From Paracoccus sp. PAMC 22219 (lineage in GTDB: Bacteria > Pseudomonadota > Alphaproteobacteria > Rhodobacterales > Rhodobacteraceae): a DNA stretch of 32,616 nucleotides. Both the position numbers and the translations under genes were made by a program. The notes below the pieces were generated by a model. That model had not been told where the DNA came from and searched no databases. It saw nothing but the letters and a program-made list of their open reading frames with translations. Shown here one piece after another: positions 1 through 8,406 of this stretch (position 1 is its first letter; every line of letters starts with the position of its first letter). The stretch lies in contig NZ_BBPH01000130.1 in NCBI RefSeq assembly GCF_000787695.1, forward strand, positions 1-32,616, read 5' to 3'.

Positions 1-40
1 CCGCCCCTGGCCGCGACGCAAGGCCGCGCCCACGGTATTG

Positions 41-1420
41 TCAGCCCGTGACACCCTCATGGCGCCGCGCGGGCTGGCGCATGGTCACCAGCTCCTCGGC
101 CGCGGTCGGGTGGACCGCCACGGTCGCATCGAACTGTGCCTTGGTCGCGCCCATGGTGATGGCGATCGCAGCCAGCTGGATCATCTCTCCGGCCTCGGAG
201 CCGAAGATGTGACAGCCGAGCACGCGGTCGTCCGCCGGATCGACCAGCAGCTTCATCATCACCTTGGCGTCGCTGCCCGCGAACATCGACCGCATCGGGC
301 GGAAGGTCGTGGCGAACACGTCGACCGGACCGCGGGCCTTGGCCTCCTCCTCGGTCAGGCCGATGCTGGCCAGCTCGTGGGGGCGCAGATAGACGGCGCT
401 GGCAACCAGACCATGGTCCACCGTCCGCGGTCGCGCGCCGAACACCGTGTCGGCAAAGGCATGCCCCTCGCGGATCGCGACCGGGGTCAGGTTCACGCGG
501 TCGGTCACGTCGCCCACCGCAAAGATCGACGGCACGCAGGTCTGCGACCATTCATCGACCTCGATCGCGCCGTTGGCCTTGGTCCGAACCTCGGTCGTCT
601 CCAGCCCCAGACCGCGGGTGTATGGGTCGCGCCCGGTCGCCATCAGCACCGCGTCAAAGCGCTCGTCCGTACCGTCGTCGAACCGCACGCGGATGCCGTC
701 GCCGTCGCGCTCCAGCGCCGCAGGCGTCAGCCCCAGGCGCAAGTCCACGCCCACCGCGCTCAGCTGCAGCGTCGCCAGGTCGCGCGCCTCGCGGTCGAAC
801 CCACGCAGCACTGCGTCGCCGCGATAGGCCTGGACCGTGTCCACCCCCAGCCCCGCCAGGATCGTCGCGAATTCGCAGGCGATGAAGCCGCCGCCCACCA
901 GCAGGATGCGTCCCGGCAACTTGTCCATCAGGAACAGGTCGTCCGAGATCATCGCCAGCTCCTCTCCGGGAATGCCGATGGGCGCGGGGCGGCCCCCGGC
1001 GGCGATCAGGATGTGGCGCGCCGTCCTGGTCGTGCCGTCGGCCAGCCGGACCCGGTGATGGCCGTCCAGGGTGGCGCGCTGGTCGTGGATCTCGACCCCG
1101 GCGCGGGTCAGCCCGGCGCGATAGATCACCTCCAGCCGCGACAGTTCGGCGTCCAGCTTTTCGCGGAAGATGTCCCAGTCGAATGTCCCGGCCTGCGCAT
1201 CGCACCAGCCGTAACCGCGCATCTCCTCGGCCATCAGGCCGGCCTGGGATGCAAAGATCATCAGCTTCTTGGGGACGCAGCCGCGGATGACGCAGGTGCC
1301 GCCCATGCGGCTTTCCTCGGCCAGGCCGACCTTGGCGCCGTGTTCGCCCGCGGCGATCCGCGCCGCGCGCACCCCGCCCGAGCCGCCGCCGATGACGAAC
1401 AGGTCATAGTCGAAGGTCAC
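41..1420 (-). CDS. gor: Glutathione-disulfide reductase
   Basis: FAD-dependent pyridine nucleotide-disulfide oxidoreductase of 459 aa, the usual family length. It reduces oxidised glutathione with NADPH in the cytoplasm. Visible motifs are the N-terminal FAD-binding GGGSGG (residues 11-16), the redox-active disulfide in GGTCVIRGCVPKK (Cys43 and Cys48), a second Rossmann motif VGGGFIACEFA near residue 175, the FAVGD motif, and the C-terminal dimer-interface HPTAAEE with His437 and Glu442. These separate it from mercuric reductase and lipoamide dehydrogenase, although specificity is inferred from similarity only. The start is GTG, one base after the rpiA stop, which implies translational coupling as the last gene of the gmk to gor run. 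No obvious terminator follows; only 40 bases of downstream sequence are present. Confidence 0.92.
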   Translation of the reverse strand: MTFDYDLFVIGGGSGGVRAARIAAGEHGAKVGLAEESRMGGTCVIRGCVPKKLMIFASQAGLMAEEMRGYGWCDAQAGTFDWDIFREKLDAELSRLEVIYRAGLTRAGVEIHDQRATLDGHHRVRLADGTTRTARHILIAAGGRPAPIGIPGEELAMISDDLFLMDKLPGRILLVGGGFIACEFATILAGLGVDTVQAYRGDAVLRGFDREARDLATLQLSAVGVDLRLGLTPAALERDGDGIRVRFDDGTDERFDAVLMATGRDPYTRGLGLETTEVRTKANGAIEVDEWSQTCVPSIFAVGDVTDRVNLTPVAIREGHAFADTVFGARPRTVDHGLVASAVYLRPHELASIGLTEEEAKARGPVDVFATTFRPMRSMFAGSDAKVMMKLLVDPADDRVLGCHIFGSEAGEMIQLAAIAITMGATKAQFDATVAVHPTAAEELVTMRQPARRHEGVTG

Positions 1421-1421
1421 G

Positions 1422-2174
1422 TCATTCCCCTTCCTGCGCCAGCATGTCGGCGTCGATGTCGTTGCGCGCCAGCTCGATCACGCTGCCGTCGTCGCGGCCG
1501 ATGATGGCCAGGTCGCACATCCCCAGAAACAGGCCGTGTTCCACGACGCCCGGAATGCCCGACAGCGCCCGCGCCAGGGCGGACGGGTCCGGGATCACCT
1601 CCAGATGCAGGTCCAGGATCAGGTTGCCCTCGTCGGTCACGACCGGGTCGCTGCCCTTCAGGCGCTGCAGGATGTCGTGTTCGCCCAGCTCCAGCCCCTC
1701 CAGCGCGCGGCGGATCAGCTTGCGCGTGGTCTCGAACCCGAATTCCAGCACCTCGACCGGCAGGGGAAAGGCGCCCAGCACCTCGACCACCTTGCCGGGA
1801 TCGGCGATGACCACCATGCGGTCGCTGGCCGCGGCCACGATCTTTTCGCGCAGATGCGCGGCCCCGCCGCCCTTGATCAGGTGCAGGTGCGGATCGACCT
1901 CGTCGGCGCCGTCGATGGTCATGTCCAGCCAGCCGATATCGTCCAGGCTTTCGATGCGCAGGCCCAGGCTCTCGGCCAGGTCGGCCGTCGCGCGCGAGGT
2001 CGCGGCACAGCGCAGGGTCAGCCCCTCGGCCTGCACGCGGGCGGCCAGTTCGCGCACCATGACGCTGGCGGTCGAACCGGTGCCCAGGCCCAGCCTCATC
2101 CCGTCCTCGACCAGCGCGACCGCAGCCTTGGCGGCGGCCAGCTTGGCGGGATCGACCTGCGGTGATTGCGACAT
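1422..2174 (-). CDS. rpiA: Ribose-5-phosphate isomerase A
   Basis: Cytoplasmic enzyme of 250 aa that interconverts ribose 5-phosphate and ribulose 5-phosphate in the pentose phosphate pathway. The phosphate-binding loop GLGTGSTA lies at residues 29-36, followed by the active-site segments DGADEVD and IKGGGAA with the conserved acidic residues and lysine, and a C-terminal LARNDIDADML segment. The ATG at 2174 is chosen because an AGGGGA ribosome-binding site lies 7 bases upstream; the frame stays open upstream to 2480, but that extension is non-homologous and runs into the kinase gene. gor follows after one base. A TATAAG box 31 bases upstream suggests that rpiA-gor may have its own promoter besides read-through from the kinase gene. 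A second pentose-phosphate gene, gnd, lies elsewhere in the window. Confidence 0.95.
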   Translation of the reverse strand: MSQSPQVDPAKLAAAKAAVALVEDGMRLGLGTGSTASVMVRELAARVQAEGLTLRCAATSRATADLAESLGLRIESLDDIGWLDMTIDGADEVDPHLHLIKGGGAAHLREKIVAAASDRMVVIADPGKVVEVLGAFPLPVEVLEFGFETTRKLIRRALEGLELGEHDILQRLKGSDPVVTDEGNLILDLHLEVIPDPSALARALSGIPGVVEHGLFLGMCDLAIIGRDDGSVIELARNDIDADMLAQEGE

Positions 2175-2205
2175 GACGACGTCCCCTGAAAATTCCGTTC
2201 GCACG

Positions 2206-2211
2206 CTTATA
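2206..2211 (-). promoter_or_regulatory. Candidate -10 box for rpiA-gor
   Basis: On the minus strand this reads TATAAG, 31 bases before the rpiA ATG, in the 74-base gap after the kinase stop. The base 17 to 18 positions upstream gives only a weak -35 (CTCGCC-like), so this is suggestive only. Confidence 0.3.
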
Positions 2212-2248
2212 GGCCAAGCCACCGCCAAGGGCGAGAGGCCGCGACCCC

Positions 2249-3355
2249 TCAGCCGCGCGCCAGCCCCTCGGGCAGGATCACGGTGAAGCGGCTGCCCTGC
2301 CCCACGCGGCTTTCGATCCGCAGCCGGCCGCGGTGGCGGTTCACGATGTGCTTGACGATGGCCAGGCCCAGCCCGGTGCCGCCCTGTTCGCGCGATCGGT
2401 GGGTGTCGACGCGATAGAACCGTTCGGTCAGGCGCGGCAAATGCTGTTCCTCGATGCCGTCGCCGCGGTCCTCGATGCACACGGCCCAGGCCGGCCCGCG
2501 CAGCAGCGGTTCGTGCGGCAGGCGCGACAGCGTGACGCGCAGCACGCCGCCCGATCCGCCGTATTTCACCGCGTTTTCGATCAGGTTCTGGAACACTTGG
2601 GTCAGCTGGTCGCCATCGCCGGGCAGGCGCAGGTCGATGTCCAGCCCTTCGGTCGTCACCGTCACCCCCGCGGCCTGGGCGCGCGGCGCCAGCATGGCCA
2701 GCGTGCCACGCAGCAGCCCCGGCAGATCGACCCGGCCCGACGGGCGGGACCGCTCGTCGGCCTGCACACGGCTCAGCGACAGCAACTCGCTGATCAGGCG
2801 GTTCATGCGCGCGGCCTCGCGCTCCATGATGTCCAGGAACCGATCGCGGGCGCGGGCGTCGTCGCGGGCGGGACCGCGCAGCGTCTCGATGAAGCCGGTC
2901 ATGGCGGTCAGGGGGGTCTTCAGCTCGTGGCTGACATTGGCCACGAAATCGCGGCGCATCTGCTCTGCCTCCTCGGCCACGCTGCGGTCCAGGACGGCGA
3001 CGGTCGCGCCGCGCCCCAAGGGGCTTGGCAGGGGCGCCACGGTCACCTCGGCCAGGATCTCGCGCCCGTCGGCGGCGCAGGTGGCGCGCAGGGTGGCCAC
3101 CCCGTCGGGGGCGGTGGGCAGCGCCGGGTCGGGCGTGGGCGCGGGCATCCCCTCGGGGTCCAGCACCCAGTCCACGGCCTGCACGATGGCCGGATGGCGC
3201 AGCACGGTGACGAACGGCCGCCCGATCAGGTCGGGGCCGAACAGCGCCTGCGCCAGCGGGTTGGCGGCGATGACACGCGCCTCGCGGTCGACGGCCAGCA
3301 TCGGCACCGGGATGCCGTCCAGAAATCCCTCGACCCGGCGCAGGCCGGCAGCCAC
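2249..3355 (-). CDS. PhoR-like PAS sensor histidine kinase
   Basis: Histidine kinase of 368 aa. An N-terminal PAS-like domain spans about residues 8-120. The HisKA H-box VANVSHELKTPLT has the phospho-accepting His143. The HATPase domain shows the N-box NLIENAVKYG, the G1 box EDRGDGI, the F-box-like ERFYRVD and the G2 box GGTGLGLAIVKHI. It resembles PhoR, the phosphate-regulon kinase, most closely, but no transmembrane segment is visible, whereas E. coli PhoR has an N-terminal membrane anchor. The GTG at 3355 is chosen because it falls 4 bases after the carbonic anhydrase stop and the PAS homology begins right there; the frame remains open further upstream inside the carbonic anhydrase gene. 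No phoB or pst genes are present in the window, so signal and partner are unknown. Confidence 0.85.
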   Translation of the reverse strand: MAAGLRRVEGFLDGIPVPMLAVDREARVIAANPLAQALFGPDLIGRPFVTVLRHPAIVQAVDWVLDPEGMPAPTPDPALPTAPDGVATLRATCAADGREILAEVTVAPLPSPLGRGATVAVLDRSVAEEAEQMRRDFVANVSHELKTPLTAMTGFIETLRGPARDDARARDRFLDIMEREAARMNRLISELLSLSRVQADERSRPSGRVDLPGLLRGTLAMLAPRAQAAGVTVTTEGLDIDLRLPGDGDQLTQVFQNLIENAVKYGGSGGVLRVTLSRLPHEPLLRGPAWAVCIEDRGDGIEEQHLPRLTERFYRVDTHRSREQGGTGLGLAIVKHIVNRHRGRLRIESRVGQGSRFTVILPEGLARG

Positions 3356-3359
3356 GGCG

Positions 3360-3884
3360 TCAGTCCCCCACCGGCGACAGGCCGGCCCGGAACCGCGCCG
3401 CATTGGCACGGTACCGCGCGGCGGACTCGCGCAGCCCCGCCAGTGCGTCGGCGTCCAGCATCCGCACCACGCGGCCCGGCGCACCCATTACCAGTGCCCC
3501 GTCGGGGATCACCTTGCCTTCGGGGATCAGCGCCCCTGCCCCGATCAGCGCACCCGACCCGATGACGGCGCCGTTCAGCACCGTCGCGCCCATCCCGATC
3601 AGCGCGCCGTCCCCGATCCGGCAGCCATGCAGGATCGCGCGATGCCCGATGGTGCAATCCGCCCCGATGACCAGCGGGTGGCCGGGATCGGTGTGCAGCA
3701 CGCACAGGTCCTGCACGTTGCTGCCCTGCCCCAGCTCGATCACCTCGGTATCGCCGCGCAGCACCGCCCCGAACCAGACAGAGGCCCCCGCCCCAATCAC
3801 GACCCGCCCCATGACCTGCGCATCGGGCGCGACCCAGGCTTGCGGGTCGATCTGCGGGGCGATGCCGTCCAGCGACCAGATCAT
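3360..3884 (-). CDS. Gamma-class carbonic anhydrase family protein
   Basis: Left-handed beta-helix protein of 174 aa of the gamma-carbonic anhydrase / YrdA (PaaY) group. Hexapeptide repeats of the type I-G-x-G-A run through residues 25-145. The three zinc ligands of the family correspond to His64 (VLHTD), His81 (IGHRAILH) and His86. A short C-terminal helix follows. Family members bind zinc or iron as trimers; some hydrate CO2, while for many homologues the activity is unproven, so a carbonic anhydrase function is inference. Its ATG overlaps the gmk stop by 4 bases (ATGA), and the histidine kinase starts 4 bases after its own stop, so the three genes are almost certainly co-transcribed. Confidence 0.88.
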   Translation of the reverse strand: MIWSLDGIAPQIDPQAWVAPDAQVMGRVVIGAGASVWFGAVLRGDTEVIELGQGSNVQDLCVLHTDPGHPLVIGADCTIGHRAILHGCRIGDGALIGMGATVLNGAVIGSGALIGAGALIPEGKVIPDGALVMGAPGRVVRMLDADALAGLRESAARYRANAARFRAGLSPVGD

Positions 3885-4516
3885 GCGACACCTTCGGACA
3901 TCAGGTCGCGCACAAAGGCGCCCAAGCCCGCCTGCCGGTCGCGGCGCAGGCGTTCGGCGGTCAGAATGGCGCGCATCCGTTCCTCGGTCTGGTCCAGGTC
4001 GTCGTTGACCAGGACGTAATCGTATTCGGCCCAGTGGCTGATCTCGGACCGGCTTTTCTGCATGCGGCCGGCAATGACCTCGTCGCTGTCCTGGCCGCGG
4101 CCGCGCAGGCGGCGTTCCAGTTCGGGCAGCGATGGCGGCAGGACGAAGATCGACACGACATGCGCCCCCAGGGCCGATGCGCGGATCTGCTGACCGCCCT
4201 GCCAGTCGACGTCGAACAGCGTGTCGCGCCCGGCCAGCATCGCCTGTTCGACCGGGCCACGCGGGCTGCCGTACAGGTTGCCGAACACCTCGGCATGTTC
4301 CAGCATCTGCCCGTCCGCGACCATCTGCAGAAAGCCGTCGCGGGTGGTGAAATGGTAATGCTCGCCATCGACCTCGCCCGCCCGCGGCGCCCGCGTCGTG
4401 GCCGAGACAGAGAACCGCAGCCCCGCGTCCCAATCCATCAGCCGCCGCGCCAGCGTGGATTTCCCCGCCCCCGAGGGCGATGACAGGATGACCATCAGGC
4501 CGGTGCGTTCGATCAT
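3881..4516 (-). CDS. gmk: Guanylate kinase
   Basis: Guanylate kinase of 211 aa, typical length. It phosphorylates GMP to GDP with ATP, an essential nucleotide step. The P-loop SPSGAGKS lies at residues 13-20, followed by the GMP-binding segment ([17 protein letters not shown]), a WQGGQQIR motif and the lid region with RGQDSDEVI. The start at 4516 gives the standard N-terminus with the P-loop about 12 residues in; the frame continues upstream to 4591, but that stretch has no homology and covers the intergenic region. It is the first gene of the minus-strand run gmk, carbonic anhydrase, kinase, rpiA, gor, and is divergent from the PAS protein gene. Confidence 0.95.
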   Translation of the reverse strand: MIERTGLMVILSSPSGAGKSTLARRLMDWDAGLRFSVSATTRAPRAGEVDGEHYHFTTRDGFLQMVADGQMLEHAEVFGNLYGSPRGPVEQAMLAGRDTLFDVDWQGGQQIRASALGAHVVSIFVLPPSLPELERRLRGRGQDSDEVIAGRMQKSRSEISHWAEYDYVLVNDDLDQTEERMRAILTAERLRRDRQAGLGAFVRDLMSEGVA

Positions 4517-4700
4517 GGCGGCATGTTCCCTGGCAACTGGTCGTGATGCGCATGGGGATGCCCCGTCGCGCCGCAGGGTCAAGACCCGCAACCCCCGGGC
4601 ATCTTAACCATTCGTTCATTAAATGACTCGGCGCAGGGGCGGGGAACGCGCTATTGTCAGGGTTGAACAGTGACCGGCCGTGGCCGGAGAGAGTAAAGGG

Positions 4701-5486
4701 TTGACCGTGCCGGACCGGGAAGACGGACCAGACACCAAGCCGGGAATGCCGTCCAAGGACGCCATGGGCCGGATCGTGCGCCTGCAGGACTATGAGACCT
4801 GCAGGCCGGACCGCGTGCTGCGAGAGATGCGCGAATACTGGGACGGCATCCGCAAGGGCCGGGCCATTCCCGCGCGGTCGGACGTGGACCCCCGCGGCAT
4901 CGCCCGGACGCTGGATTACGCGTTCATTCTGGAACGCATCGCGCCGGGGGCCGGGCGCCTGCGTCTGGCGGGCCGGCACCTGATCGACCTGATGGGGATG
5001 GAGGTGCGCGGCATGCCCGTCTGCGCGTTCCTGAACACCTCGTCGCGGGGGCGGTTCTCGGACGTCCTGGAAAGCGTGTTCAAGGCACCGCAGATGGCGC
5101 GCCTGACCCTGCAGGGCAAGCCCGACTATGGTCGCCCGCAGTTGAGCGCGCAGATGCTGCTGCTGCCGCTGCGGTCGGACCTGGGCGATGTGACGCGCGC
5201 CCTGGGCTGCCTGGTGGCAGAGGGCGACACCGGCATCGCGCCGCGCCGCTTTGATATCCTGGAGGATGAGGTGATGCCGATCATTGAGGGGGGCACGACG
5301 GTCAAACCGTCCCCGTCCGCCATCGGGTTCGCCGAAACCCGCGCGGACTTCAAACCGCGCGGCGGCGTCCCGGACAAGCCCGCAGCCGACAAGCCGTTGC
5401 GCGGCTTTCCCCAGGCCGAGACGCCCGAGGAACGGCGCGCCCTGTTCCGGGTCATCCAGCCGCTGCAGCCCGGAACCGACGGCTAG
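4701..5486 (+). CDS. PAS_5-family PAS domain protein
   Basis: Protein of about 261 aa. The central part (from DYETCRPDRVL to about residue 180) matches the PAS_5 domain family, largely restricted to alphaproteobacteria, with the characteristic EYWDGIRKGRAIPARSDVDP and the AGRHLIDLMGMEVRGMP segments. No output domain is recognisable; the C-terminal third is proline- and charge-rich and probably disordered. The role is unknown; such proteins are presumed sensory or regulatory. The start is uncertain: TTG at 4701 has GGAGAG 10 bases upstream, while GTG at 4680 (268 aa) has no ribosome-binding site. The stop TAG at 5484-5486 lies in a CTAG that would also hold the convergent GNAT stop if that gene's apparent frameshift is corrected. 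Confidence 0.8.
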   Translation: MTVPDREDGPDTKPGMPSKDAMGRIVRLQDYETCRPDRVLREMREYWDGIRKGRAIPARSDVDPRGIARTLDYAFILERIAPGAGRLRLAGRHLIDLMGMEVRGMPVCAFLNTSSRGRFSDVLESVFKAPQMARLTLQGKPDYGRPQLSAQMLLLPLRSDLGDVTRALGCLVAEGDTGIAPRRFDILEDEVMPIIEGGTTVKPSPSAIGFAETRADFKPRGGVPDKPAADKPLRGFPQAETPEERRALFRVIQPLQPGTDG

Positions 5487-6465
5487 CCCAGCAGCCCAGG
5501 CCGCCAGCGATAGACGGCGGCGGGCGCGGGGACGCGCGGCCCAGGCTTTGCAGCTCCAGATCCTCCCCGCGGCGAAAGCCGAGGTTCTTCAGGATCTTGC
5601 GTGATGCGTCGTTGTCGACAAAGGCGCCTGCCAGAACCTCGGACGGGTCCAGCCGGGCGACCAGTTCGGCAAAGACCGCCGCGACCATCTCCTGCCCCAG
5701 GCCCTGGCCTGCATGGGCGGGGTCCAGGAAATAGTTCAGGCGCGGCGGCGGGCCTTCGGACAGGCCGACGATGCCGATCACCTGCCCCTGCTGCCGCACG
5801 GCAAGGCGCAGCGGCGGGACCAGCGCGCCCTGCAGCAGCAGCGGCTGGACGTCGTCCAGCGTCATCGCAGGGTCATAGCGCAGCAGCATCCGCGCCACGT
5901 CGGGCTGGGTCACGATCCGGTGCAGGGCGGGCAGGTCGTCGGGAGTGACCGCGTCGATGCGCAGGCGCGGGGTCGTCAGCGCGATCGAATGGCGCTGCTG
6001 AAACGTATTGCGGTCCAGGCGCAGCATGTCGGCTTGGACATCGGCCCGCAGCGGGCGCGATTGCAGCACCGTCCGGCCGCAGGGCTGGAAACCCAGCCAA
6101 GCCAGCAGCCGGGCGGAGCGGTCGTTGCCGACAAGGCAATGGGCGTGAACCTCGGACGCGCCGGACAGGAACAGGCGCGAAAGGGCCAGAACGCCGGCGC
6201 GGCGGCCGATCCCCTGCCCCTGCTGGTCCGGTGCGACCCAGATGCCGAAGACGCGGCCCGCCTGGACCATGCCCACCAGCCGCCCGTCCTGGCGAATCGC
6301 GTGTTCGTCCAGCCCGGCGGCCGCGATGAATTCGCGTGCGTCGTCAGTGCTATAGGGCCAAGGCAGCGTGGTCAGCCAGCGCACGACGTCCCAATCGGCC
6401 AAGGCTGCCGCGATATCGTCGGCATCCTCGGGCCAGGGGCGCGTCAGGGCGACCGGCGGGTGCAT
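5452..6465 (-). CDS. Tandem GNAT acetyltransferase, C-terminus apparently frameshifted
   Basis: As read this is a 337-aa protein with two acetyl-CoA-dependent GNAT domains. The first holds IWVAPDQQGQGIGRRAG near residue 75, and the second holds the RimJ/RimL-like TTPRLRIDAVTPDD start near residue 165 and YFLDPAHAGQGLGQEM. Substrates are unknown; the second domain resembles ribosomal-protein or small-molecule acetyltransferases. It starts 3 bases after the RNase D stop, so the two are co-transcribed. The last 29 residues look wrong. Restoring one base near 5538-5543 gives an ending VYRWRPGLLG, typical of GNAT proteins, with a stop at 5483-5485, exactly abutting the convergent PAS gene stop. 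As written it instead overlaps that gene by 35 bases. The change is either a real mutation or a sequencing error. Confidence 0.8.
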   Translation of the reverse strand: MHPPVALTRPWPEDADDIAAALADWDVVRWLTTLPWPYSTDDAREFIAAAGLDEHAIRQDGRLVGMVQAGRVFGIWVAPDQQGQGIGRRAGVLALSRLFLSGASEVHAHCLVGNDRSARLLAWLGFQPCGRTVLQSRPLRADVQADMLRLDRNTFQQRHSIALTTPRLRIDAVTPDDLPALHRIVTQPDVARMLLRYDPAMTLDDVQPLLLQGALVPPLRLAVRQQGQVIGIVGLSEGPPPRLNYFLDPAHAGQGLGQEMVAAVFAELVARLDPSEVLAGAFVDNDASRKILKNLGFRRGEDLELQSLGRASPRPPPSIAGGLGCWASRRFRAAAAG

Positions 6466-6468
6466 CGT

Positions 6469-7650
6469 CTAACCGACCGGAACGACCCGGACCGCGCCGC
6501 CCTTGGCCGACAGCGCGATTTCCCCGGCCGCAAGGCGCAGCGCGTCCTGGCCAAAGACCTCGGCCCGCCAGCCCTGCAGCGCGGGCAGATCGCGGCTGCC
6601 GGTGGCCAGCGCGTCCAGTTCCGACGACGACGCGATCAGCTTGGGCGCGACGCCCGCCGCATCGGCCTTGGCCTTGAGCAGCACGCGCAGCAGATCCGAC
6701 AGGGCGGCATTGCCGGGCTTGCCCGGCTCGTCGCCCTTGGGCTGGGGCAGGTCCTTGGAGTCCATGCCGGCCTTGACGGCGGCCAGGATGCCATTGGCGA
6801 TGTCGCCCTTGCGCGCCTCGCGCAGCAGCAGGCGGGACTTGCCCAGATCGGCCTCGGACAGCGGCTTGGTCGAGGCCAGCTCGATCATCGCATCGTCCTT
6901 GTAGACGCGGCTGCGGGGGATGTCGCGGGCCTGGGCATAACTTTCGCGGAACCGCGCCAGTTCGCGCAGGATCGCTAGAAAGCGCGGCGAATTGGTCCGC
7001 GTGCGGACCTTGAGCCAGGCCTCCTCGGGGCGGGTGATATAGGTCTCGGGGTCCTCAAGGACGCCCAGCTCCTCGGCCAGCCAGGCATCGCGGCCGGTCT
7101 TTTTCAGCTCGGCTGACAGGAATTCATAGATGACGCGCAGATGGGTCACGTCGGCCAGCGCATAGGCGGCCTGCGCGTCCGACAGCGGCCGGCGCGACCA
7201 GTCGGTAAAGCGCGACGACTTGTCCAGATCGGCCCGTGCGATCTTGCGGACCAGCGTCTCGTATCCGACCTGCTCGCCGAACCCGCAGACCATCGCGGCG
7301 ACCTGGGTATCGAACAGCGGCGTCGGGAACAGCTTGGCGTCGTGATAGAAGATCTCAAGATCCTGGCGGGCGGCGTGGAACACCTTGACCGTCGCCTCGT
7401 GGCGGAACAGGTCGTACAAGGGCTCCAGCGACAGCTCCTCCGACAGGGGATCGACCAGGACGGCGTCGCCCCCGCCGGTCTTGGCCGTCGATGCGGGCGG
7501 GATCGCCAGCTGGATCAGGCACAGCTTGGACCAATAGGTCCGCTCGCGCAGGAATTCCGTGTCGACGGTCACATAGGGGGCAAGCTTTGCCGCCTCGCAG
7601 AAACGGGCGAGGTCTTCGGTGCGGGTGATGGTGGGGATGTCCTGGCTCAT
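6469..7650 (-). CDS. rnd: Ribonuclease D
   Basis: 3'-5' exoribonuclease of 393 aa that trims tRNA precursors and other RNAs. The DEDD-family exonuclease domain is complete: the DTEFLRERTYW motif (Asp30, Glu32), the HAARQDLEIF motif, and the third motif YALADVTHL, with the characteristic SSRFTDWSRRPL segment before it. An HRDC domain follows at about residues 205-290 (PRFLAILRELARFRE and LLLREARKGDI), then a C-terminal extension as in alphaproteobacterial RNase D. The ATG at 7650 is preceded by AAAGAG about 4 bases upstream; the longer frame to 7803 has no support. It leads a two-gene unit with the GNAT gene, 100 bases downstream of mnhG, from which it is separated by a hairpin. Confidence 0.95.
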   Translation of the reverse strand: MSQDIPTITRTEDLARFCEAAKLAPYVTVDTEFLRERTYWSKLCLIQLAIPPASTAKTGGGDAVLVDPLSEELSLEPLYDLFRHEATVKVFHAARQDLEIFYHDAKLFPTPLFDTQVAAMVCGFGEQVGYETLVRKIARADLDKSSRFTDWSRRPLSDAQAAYALADVTHLRVIYEFLSAELKKTGRDAWLAEELGVLEDPETYITRPEEAWLKVRTRTNSPRFLAILRELARFRESYAQARDIPRSRVYKDDAMIELASTKPLSEADLGKSRLLLREARKGDIANGILAAVKAGMDSKDLPQPKGDEPGKPGNAALSDLLRVLLKAKADAAGVAPKLIASSSELDALATGSRDLPALQGWRAEVFGQDALRLAAGEIALSAKGGAVRVVPVG

Positions 7651-7732
7651 GCGCTCTTTCAGATCGGGCGGTTCGTCCGCCAATTGGACAGCTTTACGCC
7701 CACGCAAGCGCGTTGAAAAGCCCTGACGCCCC

Positions 7733-7750
7733 GTCCCGGGGAACCGGGAC
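7733..7750 (-). terminator. Hairpin directly after mnhG, possible terminator
   Basis: A perfect 7-bp inverted repeat, GTCCCGG / CCGGGAC with a 4-base loop, touches the mnhG stop codon. On the minus strand it is followed after about 13 bases by CTTTTC, a poor U-tract, so termination may be partial. It fits the end of the Mrp operon. Confidence 0.5.
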
Positions 7751-8110
7751 CTAGTCGGGCGCCTGCTCGCCCGGACGGGCGCGCAGGGCGTCGGCCACGC
7801 CATCCTCGCACACGGTCTTGTCGACCATAGGAACGCCGGTGCGGAACGCCGCGCGGCCGATCAGATGCGCCGCAACCGGTGCGGTCATCAGCAGGAACAT
7901 GATCGCCGCCACCGCCCGCGCGATGACCGTGCCTTCGGCGAACTGCACGGCCACGGCCACCAGGATCAGGCCCGACCCAAGCGTCCCCGCCTTGGTCGAG
8001 GCATGCATCCGCGTCAGCAGGTCGGGCAGGCGCAGAACCCCCATCCCGGCCGCGAAACAGAAGATGCCGCCGGACAGCACGAACAGCGCCACGATGAGGT
8101 CATGGATCAT
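7751..8110 (-). CDS. mnhG: Mrp cation/proton antiporter subunit G
   Basis: Small membrane subunit of 119 aa with three predicted transmembrane helices in the first 85 residues (starting LIVALFVLSGGIFCFAAG) and the signature segment LRLPDLLTRMHASTKAGTLG of the MnhG/PhaG family. The hydrophilic C-terminal tail is about 30 residues. It is the last gene of the seven-gene antiporter operon; its ATG overlaps the mnhF stop (ATGA). The complex exchanges Na+ (or K+ in Pha-type systems) for protons at the inner membrane. The ion cannot be told from sequence. The upstream in-frame start at 8164 lies inside mnhF and is rejected because of the ATGA overlap. Confidence 0.92.
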   Translation of the reverse strand: MIHDLIVALFVLSGGIFCFAAGMGVLRLPDLLTRMHASTKAGTLGSGLILVAVAVQFAEGTVIARAVAAIMFLLMTAPVAAHLIGRAAFRTGVPMVDKTVCEDGVADALRARPGEQAPD

Positions 8111-8406
8111 GTCAGTTCCTCCGCTTGGAGCAGGATGCGACGTTCCAGATAGCGCGCCAGGCACACGGTCGCCAGAAAGCCCACCAGCGCCAGCACGACG
8201 GCGACGTCCAGAAAGCCCGCACTGCCCGACAGCAGCGCCGTCAGCCCGCCGAACGACACCAGCTGCACCGTCATCAGGTCCAGCGCCACGATGCGGTCGG
8301 CTAGGCTGGGCCCCCGCACCAGGCGGATCGCGGCCAGCACCACGCCCAGGATGACAAGGGCGAAACCGAACAGGATTACATATTCCAGCATGGTCATGTC
8401 GTTCAC
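8107..8406 (-). CDS. mnhF: Mrp cation/proton antiporter subunit F
   Basis: Membrane subunit of 99 aa with three hydrophobic helices and the conserved MnhF/PhaF core RLVRGPSLADRIVALDLM. The start is ambiguous. GTG at 8406 overlaps the mnhE stop as GTGA, the pattern used elsewhere in this operon; ATG at 8397 lies 8 bases after a GGAG and would give 96 aa. Subunit F belongs to the small-subunit part of the Mrp complex, which is needed for assembly and exchange. Its stop overlaps the mnhG start. Confidence 0.92.
   Translation of the reverse strand: MNDMTMLEYVILFGFALVILGVVLAAIRLVRGPSLADRIVALDLMTVQLVSFGGLTALLSGSAGFLDVAVVLALVGFLATVCLARYLERRILLQAEELT

Noticed and set aside
1..40. Possible start of another minus-strand gene after gor
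   Set aside because: A GTG at 31-33 (minus strand) has no ribosome-binding site and too little sequence remains to judge.
2175..2480. Longer N-terminus for RpiA
   Set aside because: The extra 102 residues are Arg/Pro-rich and overlap the histidine kinase gene; the ATG at 2174 has a good ribosome-binding site.
4617..4627. TCATT-A-AATGA inverted repeat in the gmk/PAS gap as an operator
   Set aside because: Short and AT-rich, with no second copy or known family match; chance is likely.
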